Positions 26,347-34,733 of a stretch of 47,898 nt of DNA are shown here, piece after piece. The notes under the pieces were generated by a model. That model searched no databases, was not told where the DNA came from, and worked only from the letters and a program-made list of their open reading frames with translations. The stretch comes from an uncultured Prevotella sp. (lineage in GTDB: Bacteria; Bacteroidota; Bacteroidia; Bacteroidales; Bacteroidaceae). The translations under genes and the position numbers were made by a program. The stretch spans positions 1-47,898 of the forward strand of contig CAAGSA010000062.1 of NCBI GenBank assembly GCA_900772835.1. Direction: 5' to 3'. Positions within the stretch are counted from its first letter, which is position 1. Every line of letters begins with the position of its first letter.

Positions 26347-26955
26347 CTACAGCATGAGTCTTTCGATATACTTGCAGACCATCTCTATGCCCTTCTTGTT
26401 TTCTCCGCCCTGCGGAATGATGATGTCGGCATAGCGCTTGGTGGGTTCGATGAACTGCTCGTGCATCGGCTTGAGCACATCGAGATAGCGGTCGACAACC
26501 ATCTTCACGTCGCGTCCGCGCTCCACGATGTCGCGCTGGATGTTGCGGATGAGACGCTCGTCGGAATCGGCATCAACGAAAATCTTGAGGTCCATCATGT
26601 CGCGCAGCTTCTTGTTGAGCAGAGTCATTATTCCCTCGATGATGATTACAGGCTTTGGTTCCACATGCACGGTCTCGGGCAGACGGTTGCATTTGATGTA
26701 TGAATAGGTGGGCTGCTCGATGGGTTCGCCCTTGCGCAGTTCGTTCACCTGCTTGATGAGCAACTTCCAGTCGAAGGCGTCGGGGTGGTCGAAGTTGATG
26801 GCGTGGCGCTCCTCCTCCGTCATGTGCGACGTGTCGTTATAATACGAGTCGAGCGGTACCACAGTAACATAATGCGGCGGCAGAGCCTCGACGATTTTCT
26901 TTACTACGGTGGTCTTGCCAGAACCTGTGCCACCGGCTATTCCTATAATTGTCAT
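26347..26955 (-). CDS. udk: Uridine kinase
   Basis: A 202-aa P-loop kinase that makes UMP/CMP from uridine/cytidine. Walker A is GGTGSGKTT at 8-16; other motifs are PLDSYYND, NFDHPDAFDW, EPKPVIIIEGIM and the lid RLIRNIQRDIVERGR. Length is normal. It lies 166 bp downstream of the DNA-glycosylase-like gene on the same strand. Its salvage role fits the nuclease genes nearby, though udk is a general housekeeping gene. Confidence 0.95.
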   Translation of the reverse strand: MTIIGIAGGTGSGKTTVVKKIVEALPPHYVTVVPLDSYYNDTSHMTEEERHAINFDHPDAFDWKLLIKQVNELRKGEPIEQPTYSYIKCNRLPETVHVEPKPVIIIEGIMTLLNKKLRDMMDLKIFVDADSDERLIRNIQRDIVERGRDVKMVVDRYLDVLKPMHEQFIEPTKRYADIIIPQGGENKKGIEMVCKYIERLML

Positions 26956-27121
26956 ACTCTTTAAATGAAAATGAGAAGAATGGGAAGAAACAAGGCTGAC
27001 AAGCCCTTGCAGTTAGAATTCTGCCGTACCTCCGCTTCTTCGTGGTTTTATATTCAGTTTTGCTTTATCTCTAATATATTCAATTTTGCTTGGTATCTTC
27101 AACAGTCGTGTGTTCCACGCT

Positions 27122-27715
27122 TCAATTGTTGTGTGTTCCACATCCTTTGCCAATCACTGTTCTGTATATTTCCGCTTTCTTTTCGAGTTTCATTGGATAG
27201 GCTCTTGAACTGCTCGGCATCCTGTAGAGCTTCATCGTCTTGCCGCCGAAGAGGAAATCCACTGAATTGCCCACTTTCGGTATGCCGCAGCCGAAATGGT
27301 TGGCAAACACGGTGGTGGCTTTTTCGCCCGTCGTAACCACCGTAGTGCAGTGGGGCAGGCGGCGCAGCAGACTGTCGAGGTCGGTGGGTTGGACCACCTC
27401 AAGGTCTTTGTCGGAGGCGGTGTTCTTCTTGCGTATCACGGCGCATGCCGTATCATAGAGGGCAACGCCCTGCTCCTCAAGGAAGGCAACGAGCATTTCT
27501 TTCCTGAATCTCTTGTTCCGGGTATCGACGAAGTGGTCCTTGTCGTTGAAAAATATTATGCCGAAGATTCGCCACATATCGTTGATGAAGTTGGGGTAGA
27601 AGAAATCCATGCTCCAACGCTGCCGCGACGGCGGAAAACTGCCAAGCATAAGCAACCAGGCTTTTTGCGGCAGGAAAGGGGATAGAGGATGACGCTCGAT
27701 GCTGTCGTTGTTCAT
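27122..27715 (-). CDS. Uracil-DNA glycosylase-like family protein
   Basis: A 197-aa protein with a Mug/TDG-like glycosylase pattern: LMLGSFPPSRQRWSMDFFYP at the N-terminus, FYPNFINDMW, and a C-terminal PSSSRAYP loop. Such proteins remove uracil or mismatched bases from DNA, or in some lineages have unknown targets. I chose ATG 27715 (MNNDSIERH): the frame stays open to 27853, but the extra 46 residues are AT-rich, unconserved in character, and begin inside the hairpin at 27840-27878. Activity is inferred only. Confidence 0.8.
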   Translation of the reverse strand: MNNDSIERHPLSPFLPQKAWLLMLGSFPPSRQRWSMDFFYPNFINDMWRIFGIIFFNDKDHFVDTRNKRFRKEMLVAFLEEQGVALYDTACAVIRKKNTASDKDLEVVQPTDLDSLLRRLPHCTTVVTTGEKATTVFANHFGCGIPKVGNSVDFLFGGKTMKLYRMPSSSRAYPMKLEKKAEIYRTVIGKGCGTHNN

Positions 27716-27839
27716 AGATGTGAGTGATTCGGATAGAATGTGAATTGTATTAAACGTGTAATGCCCTATATGAAAAAGTGTGGCACTCTGTATGGATAAG
27801 GAATGGCGCCTTGCATCACAGAGATAGGGATGTTCAATA

Positions 27840-27878
27840 AATGTAGGATTCATAACCGGTAGCTATGAATCCTACATT
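27840..27878 (-). terminator. Hairpin terminator of the EEP-family gene
   Basis: A perfect 15-bp stem (27840-27854 and 27864-27878) with a 9-nt loop lies 22 bp past the EEP gene stop on the minus strand. The following tract TTATTG is only weakly T-rich. Confidence 0.65.
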
Positions 27879-27899
27879 CAGTATTGGTTGGATGCGTGG

Positions 27900-28949
27900 T
27901 TATTTCTCTTTCAGCAGATAGACAACCACCGGTAGGTGGTCGCTGTAGCCGTCGAGCCAAGCGCCGCCGGCATGCGTGCGCTTTGGAGCACCCTTGTATT
28001 TGCCTTCGCTCTGTATGAGATAGTCGCGGCGGAAGATGTGGTGCTTGTAGAATTTCAGTGTGGAGAAATCTTTCTTGCCGTTCTGGTTCAGCAGGTTCGG
28101 GGTCATCACAATCTGGTCGAACAGATTCCATGAGCCGCCGTAGAACAGGGTGCCTTTCCCTTCCTTGGCAAGAATGTTGTACCACGGGTTATACATCTCC
28201 CCTTCGCCCACCTTGTCGATTTCAGACTTGCAGCCGAGGGCTTCGGTCATGCTCTTGTTGGTAGGGTCGTCGTTCATGTCGCCCATCACGAACACCTTTA
28301 CATTCGGGTCTTCTCTGAGCAGCGAATCCTTCAGGACCTTAACCTGCCTGCCTCCCGACTCGCGGTAGAATGGTGCGGCAGCCCGGCTCGGCCAGTGGCA
28401 AACCACGAATGCCACGTGTTCGCCAGCCATCTCTCCGCTCACGGTGAGGAATCCGCGGGTGAGGAAGGCACTGTCTTTCTTCAGCTCCTGCACGTAGGGC
28501 ACAAGCTTGCTGTTGCGCACCTTGAAGAGCGCCGGGTTATAGAGCAGCGCGCAGTCGATGCCTCGGCGGTCGGGACCCTCGATATGCACATACTTGTATC
28601 CGCGCGCCTTCAGCGGCTCCTGTGCCGTGAGGTCGTCGAGCACCTTGTGGTTCTCCACCTCGCTGAGTCCGATAACAGCGCAGCCTACGTTCGGCAGCAC
28701 GTCGGTACCCATATCGGCAAGCGCCTTTGCCATGTTGCGCAGCTTGTGCGTATATTTGAGGCCGTTCCAACGGTATGAGCCGTTGGGGAGGAAGTCGTAG
28801 TCGCGTTTGCCCTCGTCGTGGCATGTGTCGAAGAGGTTCTCCTGGTTGTAGAATCCCACGCCGTAACACAGATACTGCTTCTTCTGTGCCATGCTGCCGA
28901 TGGATATGAGGCAGAGGGCGAAAATCAAAAAGATACTGAGTTTTTTCAT
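27900..28949 (-). CDS. Secreted endonuclease/exonuclease/phosphatase (EEP) family protein
   Basis: A 349-aa protein with a signal peptide (1-21, ending SMAQ). The DNase I-like EEP fold is complete: N35 and E37 (YNQENLFD), E97 (GLSEVEN), D127 (GPDRRGIDCALLY), H185 (VVCHWPSR), D224 and N226 (VMGDMNDDP), SWNLFDQI (N275, D278) and D337-H338 (GYSDHLP). All catalytic positions are kept, so it should be an active exported nuclease or phosphodiesterase. It diverges from the TonB receptor gene, with 143 bp between the start codons and back-to-back promoters, which supports a role in extracellular DNA or RNA breakdown. Confidence 0.92.
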   Translation of the reverse strand: MKKLSIFLIFALCLISIGSMAQKKQYLCYGVGFYNQENLFDTCHDEGKRDYDFLPNGSYRWNGLKYTHKLRNMAKALADMGTDVLPNVGCAVIGLSEVENHKVLDDLTAQEPLKARGYKYVHIEGPDRRGIDCALLYNPALFKVRNSKLVPYVQELKKDSAFLTRGFLTVSGEMAGEHVAFVVCHWPSRAAAPFYRESGGRQVKVLKDSLLREDPNVKVFVMGDMNDDPTNKSMTEALGCKSEIDKVGEGEMYNPWYNILAKEGKGTLFYGGSWNLFDQIVMTPNLLNQNGKKDFSTLKFYKHHIFRRDYLIQSEGKYKGAPKRTHAGGAWLDGYSDHLPVVVYLLKEK

Positions 28950-28992
28950 ATTTATAGCTTTTTATTTGATTACAAAACTTGATGTTGCGTGG

Positions 28993-29024
28993 CAAAGGTA
29001 AGAATTTAATTCATACTGAACAAA
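28993..29024 (-). promoter_or_regulatory. Promoter of the EEP nuclease gene (TTTG-N20-TACCTTTG)
   Basis: On the minus strand TTTG (29021-29024) and TACCTTTG (28993-29000) are 20 bp apart, a near-perfect Bacteroidetes promoter. Predicted leader about 37 nt. Confidence 0.85.
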
Positions 29025-29036
29025 ATCTTGATAATA

Positions 29037-29068
29037 TTTGTTGGGTATTGATAAAAATGTTATCTTTG
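29037..29068 (+). promoter_or_regulatory. Promoter of the TonB receptor operon (TTTG-N20-TATCTTTG)
   Basis: TTTG at 29037-29040 and TATCTTTG at 29061-29068. Only 12 bp separate its -33 box from that of the divergent EEP promoter. Confidence 0.85.
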
Positions 29069-29092
29069 TCGGACTTAATTTAACACTGATTT

Positions 29093-31648
29093 ATGAAGCA
29101 AAAGAATCTGAAATTGGCCGTGATGGCTTTATGCTCCGCTTCTTTGGCTCAGGCTCAGAATCCTGTTGATTCTATCGGGCAGCGAGGTGCCACTCTCAGC
29201 GAGTCGGCATTCACGTTCACTGAGTCACAGCTCGGAGAGGATGACGATATGTCGCAGAACGTGACTATCGTGAATTCCAATAACAACATTTATGCAAGCG
29301 AGGTGGGATACCTCTTCTCACCGGTGCGCTTCCGTTACCGTGCGTTCGACCAGAAATACAACGACGTCTATATCAACGGCGTGCCGATGAACGACATGGA
29401 GAACGGACAGTTCCGCTATTCGCTCGTGGGTGGACTGAACCAGCAGACAAAAAACCAGGAGTTCGCACTGCCGTTCGAGTCGAACAACTTTGCTATGACC
29501 GGAATGGCTGGTTCGAACAACTATAACTTCCGTCCGGCAAGCATGCCGGCAGGACACAGAATAACACTGACCGGAGCAAACCGCAACTACAAGCTGCGCG
29601 GAATGTATACATTCAATTCCGGACTCAGCAACAAGGGATGGGCTTTCTCGGGAAACATCACATACCGCTGGGCTGACGAGGGATACGTGGAGGGAACCTT
29701 CTACAACTCCCTGTCATACTTCCTCGGCGTGCAGAAGGTGTTCGGCGACGGAAGGCACTCTCTCGCGCTCACCACATGGGGCAACCCGACGGAGCGTGCG
29801 TCGCAGGGTGCCGGTACGGACGAGATGTACTGGATGGCAAACGACAGATACTACAACCCGTACTGGGGCTACCAGAACGGAAAAAAGCGCAACTCGCGCG
29901 TCATAAACGACTTTGCCCCTACGGCTCTGCTCACATGGGACTGGAAAATTACCGACAACGACAAACTGACCACCTCGGTGATGGGCAAGTACAGTATGTA
30001 CAAAAGCACAAAGCTGAACTACAACAATGCCGACAACCCACATCCTAACCACTGGAAGAACATGCCGAGCAGCTACTACGATATATGGGACGAGAGCAAC
30101 ACCTCATACCGCACGTCGGGAGCACTGCAGAACTGGAACGATGCTTATGAATACTGGTCGGGTGCAAAGGCTAACCGCCAGATCAACTGGGATCGCCTTT
30201 ACTTCTCGAACAAGCAGGCGTCGGCACAGGGACAGGACGCCATGTACTACATACAGGCAAAGCACAACGATGCACTCACCATATCGCTGGCTTCTACCTT
30301 CAACAAGCAGATTGACAAGGACAAGACCTGGAACATCGGAGTAATCGGCGCAACGAACAAGGGCATGCACTACCAGACTCTGGAGGACCTGCTCGGTGCC
30401 ACACAGATGCACAACATCAACACTTATGCTTTGGGCACTTACCCGAGCGATGCCGACGAAATTCAGTATGACCTGAACCATCCTAACGCCGTGGTGAAGG
30501 AGGACGACAAGTTCGGATACAACTACAATCTGCTCGTGAACAACGGAAAACTCTGGACAAGCTATGCCGAGAACTTCGGCATACTGCACTATGTGGTGGC
30601 TGCAAAGCTCGGCTACACCTCAATGCAGCGCGATGGAAAGATGCGCAACGGACTTGCAAAGGACAACTCTTACGGCAAGAGCCACACGGCACAGTTTATC
30701 GACGGCGGATTCAAGTTCGGTGCAAACCTGAATCTGGGACGCGGAAACACATTCACGCTCGGACTGGGCTATGAGCACAAGGCTCCGCAGGCAAAGGTGG
30801 CATTCGTTTCGCCGGAAGTGAACAACGACTTCGTGAAGAACCTGCGCAACGAACGCGTGTTCAGCTCGGAGGTGGGATACCAGCTGCAGACATCATGGCT
30901 GCACGCCAACATCAACGCTTACTACAGCTATCTGACAAACGTTAGCGACTGGCAGAACTTCTATTACGATGACATCAACTCGTTCTCGTACGTTTCGATT
31001 ACGGGAATGCAGAAGTCGTACTATGGCGTTGAGGCAGGTCTGAAGTTCAAGGTGACAAGCGCATTCGACGTGAAGCTTATAGGACAGATAAGCGACGCGA
31101 AAATCACGAACGACAATACCGTGACATACATGAACTCGACAAAGGGCGTGGAATACAGCGAGCCTATATATAATAAAGGTATGCGCGAGAGCGGCACGCC
31201 GCTCACGGCTGCAAGTCTGGGGCTGAGCTACCACAGCGGCGGATGGTTCCTCGACCTGAACGCCAACTACTATGACCGCATCTATCTTTCTTACTCTCCG
31301 TCGTACCGCTACCTGAGTTCAGCAAAGTCGCGCGGCAACTGCTTCGACAACAACGAGCCGATACGCTCTGCCTTCGAGCAGGCGAAGGGCCACGGAGGCT
31401 TCATGATTGACGGTTCTATCGGGCGCAGCATCTATCTGAAGCACGGATCATTGTCTATCAACCTCAGTGTGACAAACATTCTGAACAACACGAATATCGT
31501 GACCGGAGGATACGAGCAGAGCCGAAGCGACTACTCGAAGAAGACCGACGGCACAACAACGAACCGTGCATACAAGTTCTCGAAGAACCCGATGAAATTC
31601 TATGCTTACGGCACTAACGGAATGTTGAACATCGCATACAAATTCTAA
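29093..31648 (+). CDS. TonB-dependent outer-membrane receptor, SusD-less type
   Basis: An 851-aa outer-membrane protein with a signal peptide (1-21, ending AQAQ). A short, degenerate plug region (about 45-165, with VYINGVPMNDMENGQF) leads to a long barrel rich in alternating aromatic residues, ending in an aromatic-terminal strand (GMLNIAYKF). The usual CarboxypepD_reg N-terminal domain of SusC is missing. It probably imports a ligand in a TonB-driven way. The two lipoprotein genes start 15 and 69 bp after the preceding stop, forming one operon, and no SusD gene is present. From the neighbours (two nucleases, OB-fold lipoprotein) I infer nucleic acid fragments as ligand. Confidence 0.88.
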   Translation: MKQKNLKLAVMALCSASLAQAQNPVDSIGQRGATLSESAFTFTESQLGEDDDMSQNVTIVNSNNNIYASEVGYLFSPVRFRYRAFDQKYNDVYINGVPMNDMENGQFRYSLVGGLNQQTKNQEFALPFESNNFAMTGMAGSNNYNFRPASMPAGHRITLTGANRNYKLRGMYTFNSGLSNKGWAFSGNITYRWADEGYVEGTFYNSLSYFLGVQKVFGDGRHSLALTTWGNPTERASQGAGTDEMYWMANDRYYNPYWGYQNGKKRNSRVINDFAPTALLTWDWKITDNDKLTTSVMGKYSMYKSTKLNYNNADNPHPNHWKNMPSSYYDIWDESNTSYRTSGALQNWNDAYEYWSGAKANRQINWDRLYFSNKQASAQGQDAMYYIQAKHNDALTISLASTFNKQIDKDKTWNIGVIGATNKGMHYQTLEDLLGATQMHNINTYALGTYPSDADEIQYDLNHPNAVVKEDDKFGYNYNLLVNNGKLWTSYAENFGILHYVVAAKLGYTSMQRDGKMRNGLAKDNSYGKSHTAQFIDGGFKFGANLNLGRGNTFTLGLGYEHKAPQAKVAFVSPEVNNDFVKNLRNERVFSSEVGYQLQTSWLHANINAYYSYLTNVSDWQNFYYDDINSFSYVSITGMQKSYYGVEAGLKFKVTSAFDVKLIGQISDAKITNDNTVTYMNSTKGVEYSEPIYNKGMRESGTPLTAASLGLSYHSGGWFLDLNANYYDRIYLSYSPSYRYLSSAKSRGNCFDNNEPIRSAFEQAKGHGGFMIDGSIGRSIYLKHGSLSINLSVTNILNNTNIVTGGYEQSRSDYSKKTDGTTTNRAYKFSKNPMKFYAYGTNGMLNIAYKF

Positions 31649-31662
31649 AAAAACGAATTGAA

Positions 31663-32664
31663 ATGAAAAAGATTAAATATATAAAATTTCTTGTTGCGGC
31701 ATTGCTGCTCGGAGGCATCGCCACATCCTGTATGGACGATGATTGGAGCGATTCCAACGGCACGAATGTTCCTTTCGGAAACAACAGTATCGTAGAGGAC
31801 AACAGCAAGATTATATCAATAAAGGACCTGAAGGCAAAAACCGTGGACAAACTCGCGGCAACGGTAGCCAACGACACGATAAAGATTACCGAGGACTGGC
31901 AGCTGAAGGCGCGCGTAGTGGGCAACGACATCCAGGGCAACATATATAATGAAGTGGCTGTGGAAGACGAGAGCGGCGAGGGCGTGCTCATCTGCATACA
32001 GAAGGGCGGACTGTACGGAGTGCTCCCCGTGGGACAGGAAATTCTTGTGAACCTGAAAGGTCTCTACATCGGAATCTATGGCAACAACGTGCAGATAGGC
32101 ACACCGTATACGAACTCAAGCGGCAGGACATTCCCAAGCCGTATGAGTTTCAATACATGGAACGAACATTTCAAGATTCTCGGCAACGCCGATGCTTCGA
32201 AGGTCGTGCCTGAGGAATTTGACGCAGACTTGTTTGTTAATTACATGAACAAGAACTATAAAGCATATAAAGATGAATCAGGAAAAGAGTTTACGAAGTT
32301 TGAACAACTTGAAGCAAAATACATCAATTATGTAAAGTCACACCGCGGCAAGCTGATGACATTGAAGAACGTGGAGATGGACAAAGCCGACGGCACCATG
32401 ACATGGGCTCCAGAGGCAGACAAGGATCCTGGCAACGGAGTGAGCCGCACCGTGAAAATCAACGGTCGTGTTTACACAAGCGGGAATAATTCATTCATGG
32501 TGGTGCGCAGCAGCACATACGCTGATTTCGCCGCAAAGGCAATGCCTAAGGGAAAGGTGAACCTTACGGGTATCTTCACCGTTTACGCCACGAATCCTTC
32601 AAAATACGGCTACACCTGGCAGATTCTCCTCCGCTCTATCGATGATGTAGAGGAAGTGAAATAA
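31663..32664 (+). CDS. DUF5689 domain lipoprotein
   Basis: A 333-aa protein with a lipoprotein signal (ATSC, C23) followed by an acidic patch (MDDDW), a feature of surface-exposed Bacteroidetes lipoproteins. The rest matches DUF5689: VRGxVVGNDIQGNIYNEVAVEDES-type text (seen as ARVVGNDIQGNIYNEVAV), GVLICIQKGGLY and VNLKGLYIGIYGN, which is an OB-fold-like pattern. Bases about 32215-32340 use AT-rich codons unlike the rest of the gene (residues 185-226, with KNYKAYKDESGKEF). Likely a surface ligand-binding partner of the receptor. Confidence 0.88.
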   Translation: MKKIKYIKFLVAALLLGGIATSCMDDDWSDSNGTNVPFGNNSIVEDNSKIISIKDLKAKTVDKLAATVANDTIKITEDWQLKARVVGNDIQGNIYNEVAVEDESGEGVLICIQKGGLYGVLPVGQEILVNLKGLYIGIYGNNVQIGTPYTNSSGRTFPSRMSFNTWNEHFKILGNADASKVVPEEFDADLFVNYMNKNYKAYKDESGKEFTKFEQLEAKYINYVKSHRGKLMTLKNVEMDKADGTMTWAPEADKDPGNGVSRTVKINGRVYTSGNNSFMVVRSSTYADFAAKAMPKGKVNLTGIFTVYATNPSKYGYTWQILLRSIDDVEEVK

Positions 32665-32732
32665 CAATGCCTATCAGCAGGCATAAGATAATTATCAAAA
32701 AACAGAACAATAATTTTTTTAAGAATAACTTT

Positions 32733-34106
32733 ATGAAAAAGATATTATATTCAGTGATGGCAATGGCAGCCCTCACATTCTCATTCACCTCGCTCACAAG
32801 CTGCGAGGACGTTCCGGCTCCTTATGAGATTCCGGGAGATGACGGCAATGAACCAGGACAGCCGGAGACACCTGCAGTTGAACCAGCAGGAACAGGAAGT
32901 CTGGCAGACCCATTCAACGTAGCTGCAGCCATTCAATACATTGAAAACGGCGGTAGTGAAACAACAGACGTTTACGTCAAGGGAAAGGTCGTTTCTGTAC
33001 AGGCAGGAAGCTTCGATGCCAACTATGGAAGTCTGAAGTATTACATCTCAGATGATGGCACGGAAACAAACCAGTTCCTTGTATATAATGGATATGCAGG
33101 ACCTAACAGAACGAAGTTCTCTGGCGAGGATGCTCTGAAGCAGGGAGATGAGGTTGTTATATGTGGTAAGCTCGTGAATTACAACGGCACTAAGGAATTT
33201 ACCACAAACAACTATATAGTATCATTAAATGGCAATGGCGGAACTGACCAGCCTTCAACAGGTGTTGCTACCGGCGATGGAACACAGGCAAATCCGTTCA
33301 ACAGTGTTGCCGCAAACCAGTACACTTCCTCTTTGGAAGCAGACAAGGAATCAGACAAGGATGTATATGTAAAGGGTAAAGTCGTTTCCGTAACACAGAA
33401 ATATGGTGCGACGGATTTCGGCACAGCCACATTCTACATCTCTGACGACGGCAAGGCCGACAACCGGTTCCTTGTTTATCGTGCACTGTATCTGGATAAT
33501 GCCAAGTATACTTCCGGAACAGACATCAATGTAGGTGACGATGTCGTTGTTTGCGGAAAAGTGATAAACTTTAAAGGCAACACGCCTGAGACCGTCACCG
33601 GCAAGGCATACCTCGTGTCTTTGAAGAGCAATGGTGGAGGAAATGACAACACCCCTGGAGGCGATGACAATACCGGCGGCGAAGTTTCCGGAAATTCAAT
33701 TAAAGTATATCCATCAGCGCTGAGTCTGGCAAACGGCACATCGGTAGGAACACAGACTCTGTCGGATGGCACACAGCTGATATTCGACCAAGGAACAAAC
33801 TCCAAGAATGATCCTAAGTATTATGATGCAGGCAAGAACATCCGCATGTACCCTGGCAACACTGTGACCATCAAGTCTTCAAAGAAAATACTGTCAGTAG
33901 TGTTTGACTGCGATACATACAACAACATATTATGCAATGCAGAAGGAAATGTTACAGCGACCGCAGGAAAAGTTGTAGTATCGGGTAGCAAGTTGAATGT
34001 CAACGATATAAACGGACTTGAGACTTTGATTACAAATGCATCGACAATCACAGGCACAGCAAGTCAAATCCGCATAAAGTCAATTATTATTTATTACGCT
34101 GATTAA
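32733..34106 (+). CDS. Lipoprotein with two tandem OB-folds
   Basis: A 457-aa protein. I chose ATG 32733, which gives a clean lipoprotein signal (SLTSC, C24); an in-frame ATG at 32667 would add 22 odd residues. After a Pro/Glu-rich linker come two copies of an OB-fold nucleic-acid-binding domain, about 53-178 and 185-312. Both carry DVYVKGKVVSV, then YISDDG, then FLVY, then GDxVVxCGK. The C-terminal 130 residues form a beta-sandwich ending SQIRIKSIIIYYAD, seen in other secreted Bacteroidetes proteins. OB-folds of this type bind DNA or RNA; surface nucleic-acid capture is my inference. Confidence 0.88.
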   Translation: MKKILYSVMAMAALTFSFTSLTSCEDVPAPYEIPGDDGNEPGQPETPAVEPAGTGSLADPFNVAAAIQYIENGGSETTDVYVKGKVVSVQAGSFDANYGSLKYYISDDGTETNQFLVYNGYAGPNRTKFSGEDALKQGDEVVICGKLVNYNGTKEFTTNNYIVSLNGNGGTDQPSTGVATGDGTQANPFNSVAANQYTSSLEADKESDKDVYVKGKVVSVTQKYGATDFGTATFYISDDGKADNRFLVYRALYLDNAKYTSGTDINVGDDVVVCGKVINFKGNTPETVTGKAYLVSLKSNGGGNDNTPGGDDNTGGEVSGNSIKVYPSALSLANGTSVGTQTLSDGTQLIFDQGTNSKNDPKYYDAGKNIRMYPGNTVTIKSSKKILSVVFDCDTYNNILCNAEGNVTATAGKVVVSGSKLNVNDINGLETLITNASTITGTASQIRIKSIIIYYAD

Positions 34107-34116
34107 TAGATTCCAA

Positions 34117-34155
34117 ATAAATCCCATCCCACGCTCCTGTGAGATGGGATTTATT
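34117..34155 (+). terminator. Terminator of the TonB receptor operon
   Basis: A perfect 13-bp stem (34117-34129 and 34143-34155) lies just past the stop codon at 34106; the following sequence is AT-rich but has no long T-run. Confidence 0.65.
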
Positions 34156-34286
34156 ATCAAACCTCATAGGAAACTCGTTTTTCCGTTTAAAAGGAAACAT
34201 CTGAGACAGAATGGGTTGTAGCCATAGGCATTTTATGTCCCTCGCACCATTAGGGCAAGAGGATAATGCAAATAATTCCCCAAAAC

Positions 34287-34318
34287 CTTGCCCGTTCCAA
34301 AAAAAATCCTTACCTTTG
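34287..34318 (+). promoter_or_regulatory. Promoter of the L31 gene (CTTG-N20-TACCTTTG)
   Basis: CTTG at 34287-34290 and TACCTTTG at 34311-34318; start codon at 34381. The rest of the 34107-34380 gap shows only the preceding terminator. Confidence 0.75.
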
Positions 34319-34380
34319 CACCCAAATGCTGAAAAGCATGGAATTTTATAAACAAAAAATAAATAAACATTTAGATTAAA

Positions 34381-34632
34381 ATGAAAAAAGGTATCCATCC
34401 AGAAAACTATCGCCCCGTCGTATTCAAGGATATGTCCAACGGCGATATGTTCCTTACACGTTCTACATGCAAGACTAACGATACTGTAGAATTTGAAGGC
34501 GAAACTTATCCAGTAGTAAAGGTCGAAATCTCAAGCACATCTCACCCGTTCTATACTGGTAAGAGCAAGCTCGTTGACACCGCAGGTCGTGTGGACAAGT
34601 TCATGAGCCGCTATGGAAAAGCCCGCAAATAA
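34381..34632 (+). CDS. rpmE2: 50S ribosomal protein L31 type B
   Basis: An 83-aa ribosomal protein beginning MKKGIHPENYRPVVF, with SSTSHPFYTGKSKLVDTAGRV, split here as SSTSHPFYTG and KSKLVDTAGRVDKF. The CxxC zinc ligands of type A L31 are absent, which makes it the zinc-independent type B form. It has its own promoter and terminator and sits between the OB-fold lipoprotein and a secreted nuclease. Confidence 0.97.
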   Translation: MKKGIHPENYRPVVFKDMSNGDMFLTRSTCKTNDTVEFEGETYPVVKVEISSTSHPFYTGKSKLVDTAGRVDKFMSRYGKARK

Positions 34633-34669
34633 TATATATACGATATATAGTTATTAAGGAACAAAATTT

Positions 34670-34715
34670 AAGTGTGTTCAAACGTAGTTGCATATGCGTG
34701 TGAACACACTTTTCT
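34670..34715 (+). terminator. Terminator of the L31 gene
   Basis: An 11-bp stem (34670-34680 and 34701-34711) followed by TTTT. A -7-like box TATATTTG (34716-34723) for the next gene starts right after it. Confidence 0.75.
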
Positions 34716-34733
34716 TATATTTGTAAAGCAGGA

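Noticed and set aside
27716..27853. 46-residue N-terminal extension of the uracil-glycosylase-like protein
   Set aside because: It begins inside the terminator hairpin of the upstream gene and is AT-rich without family features.
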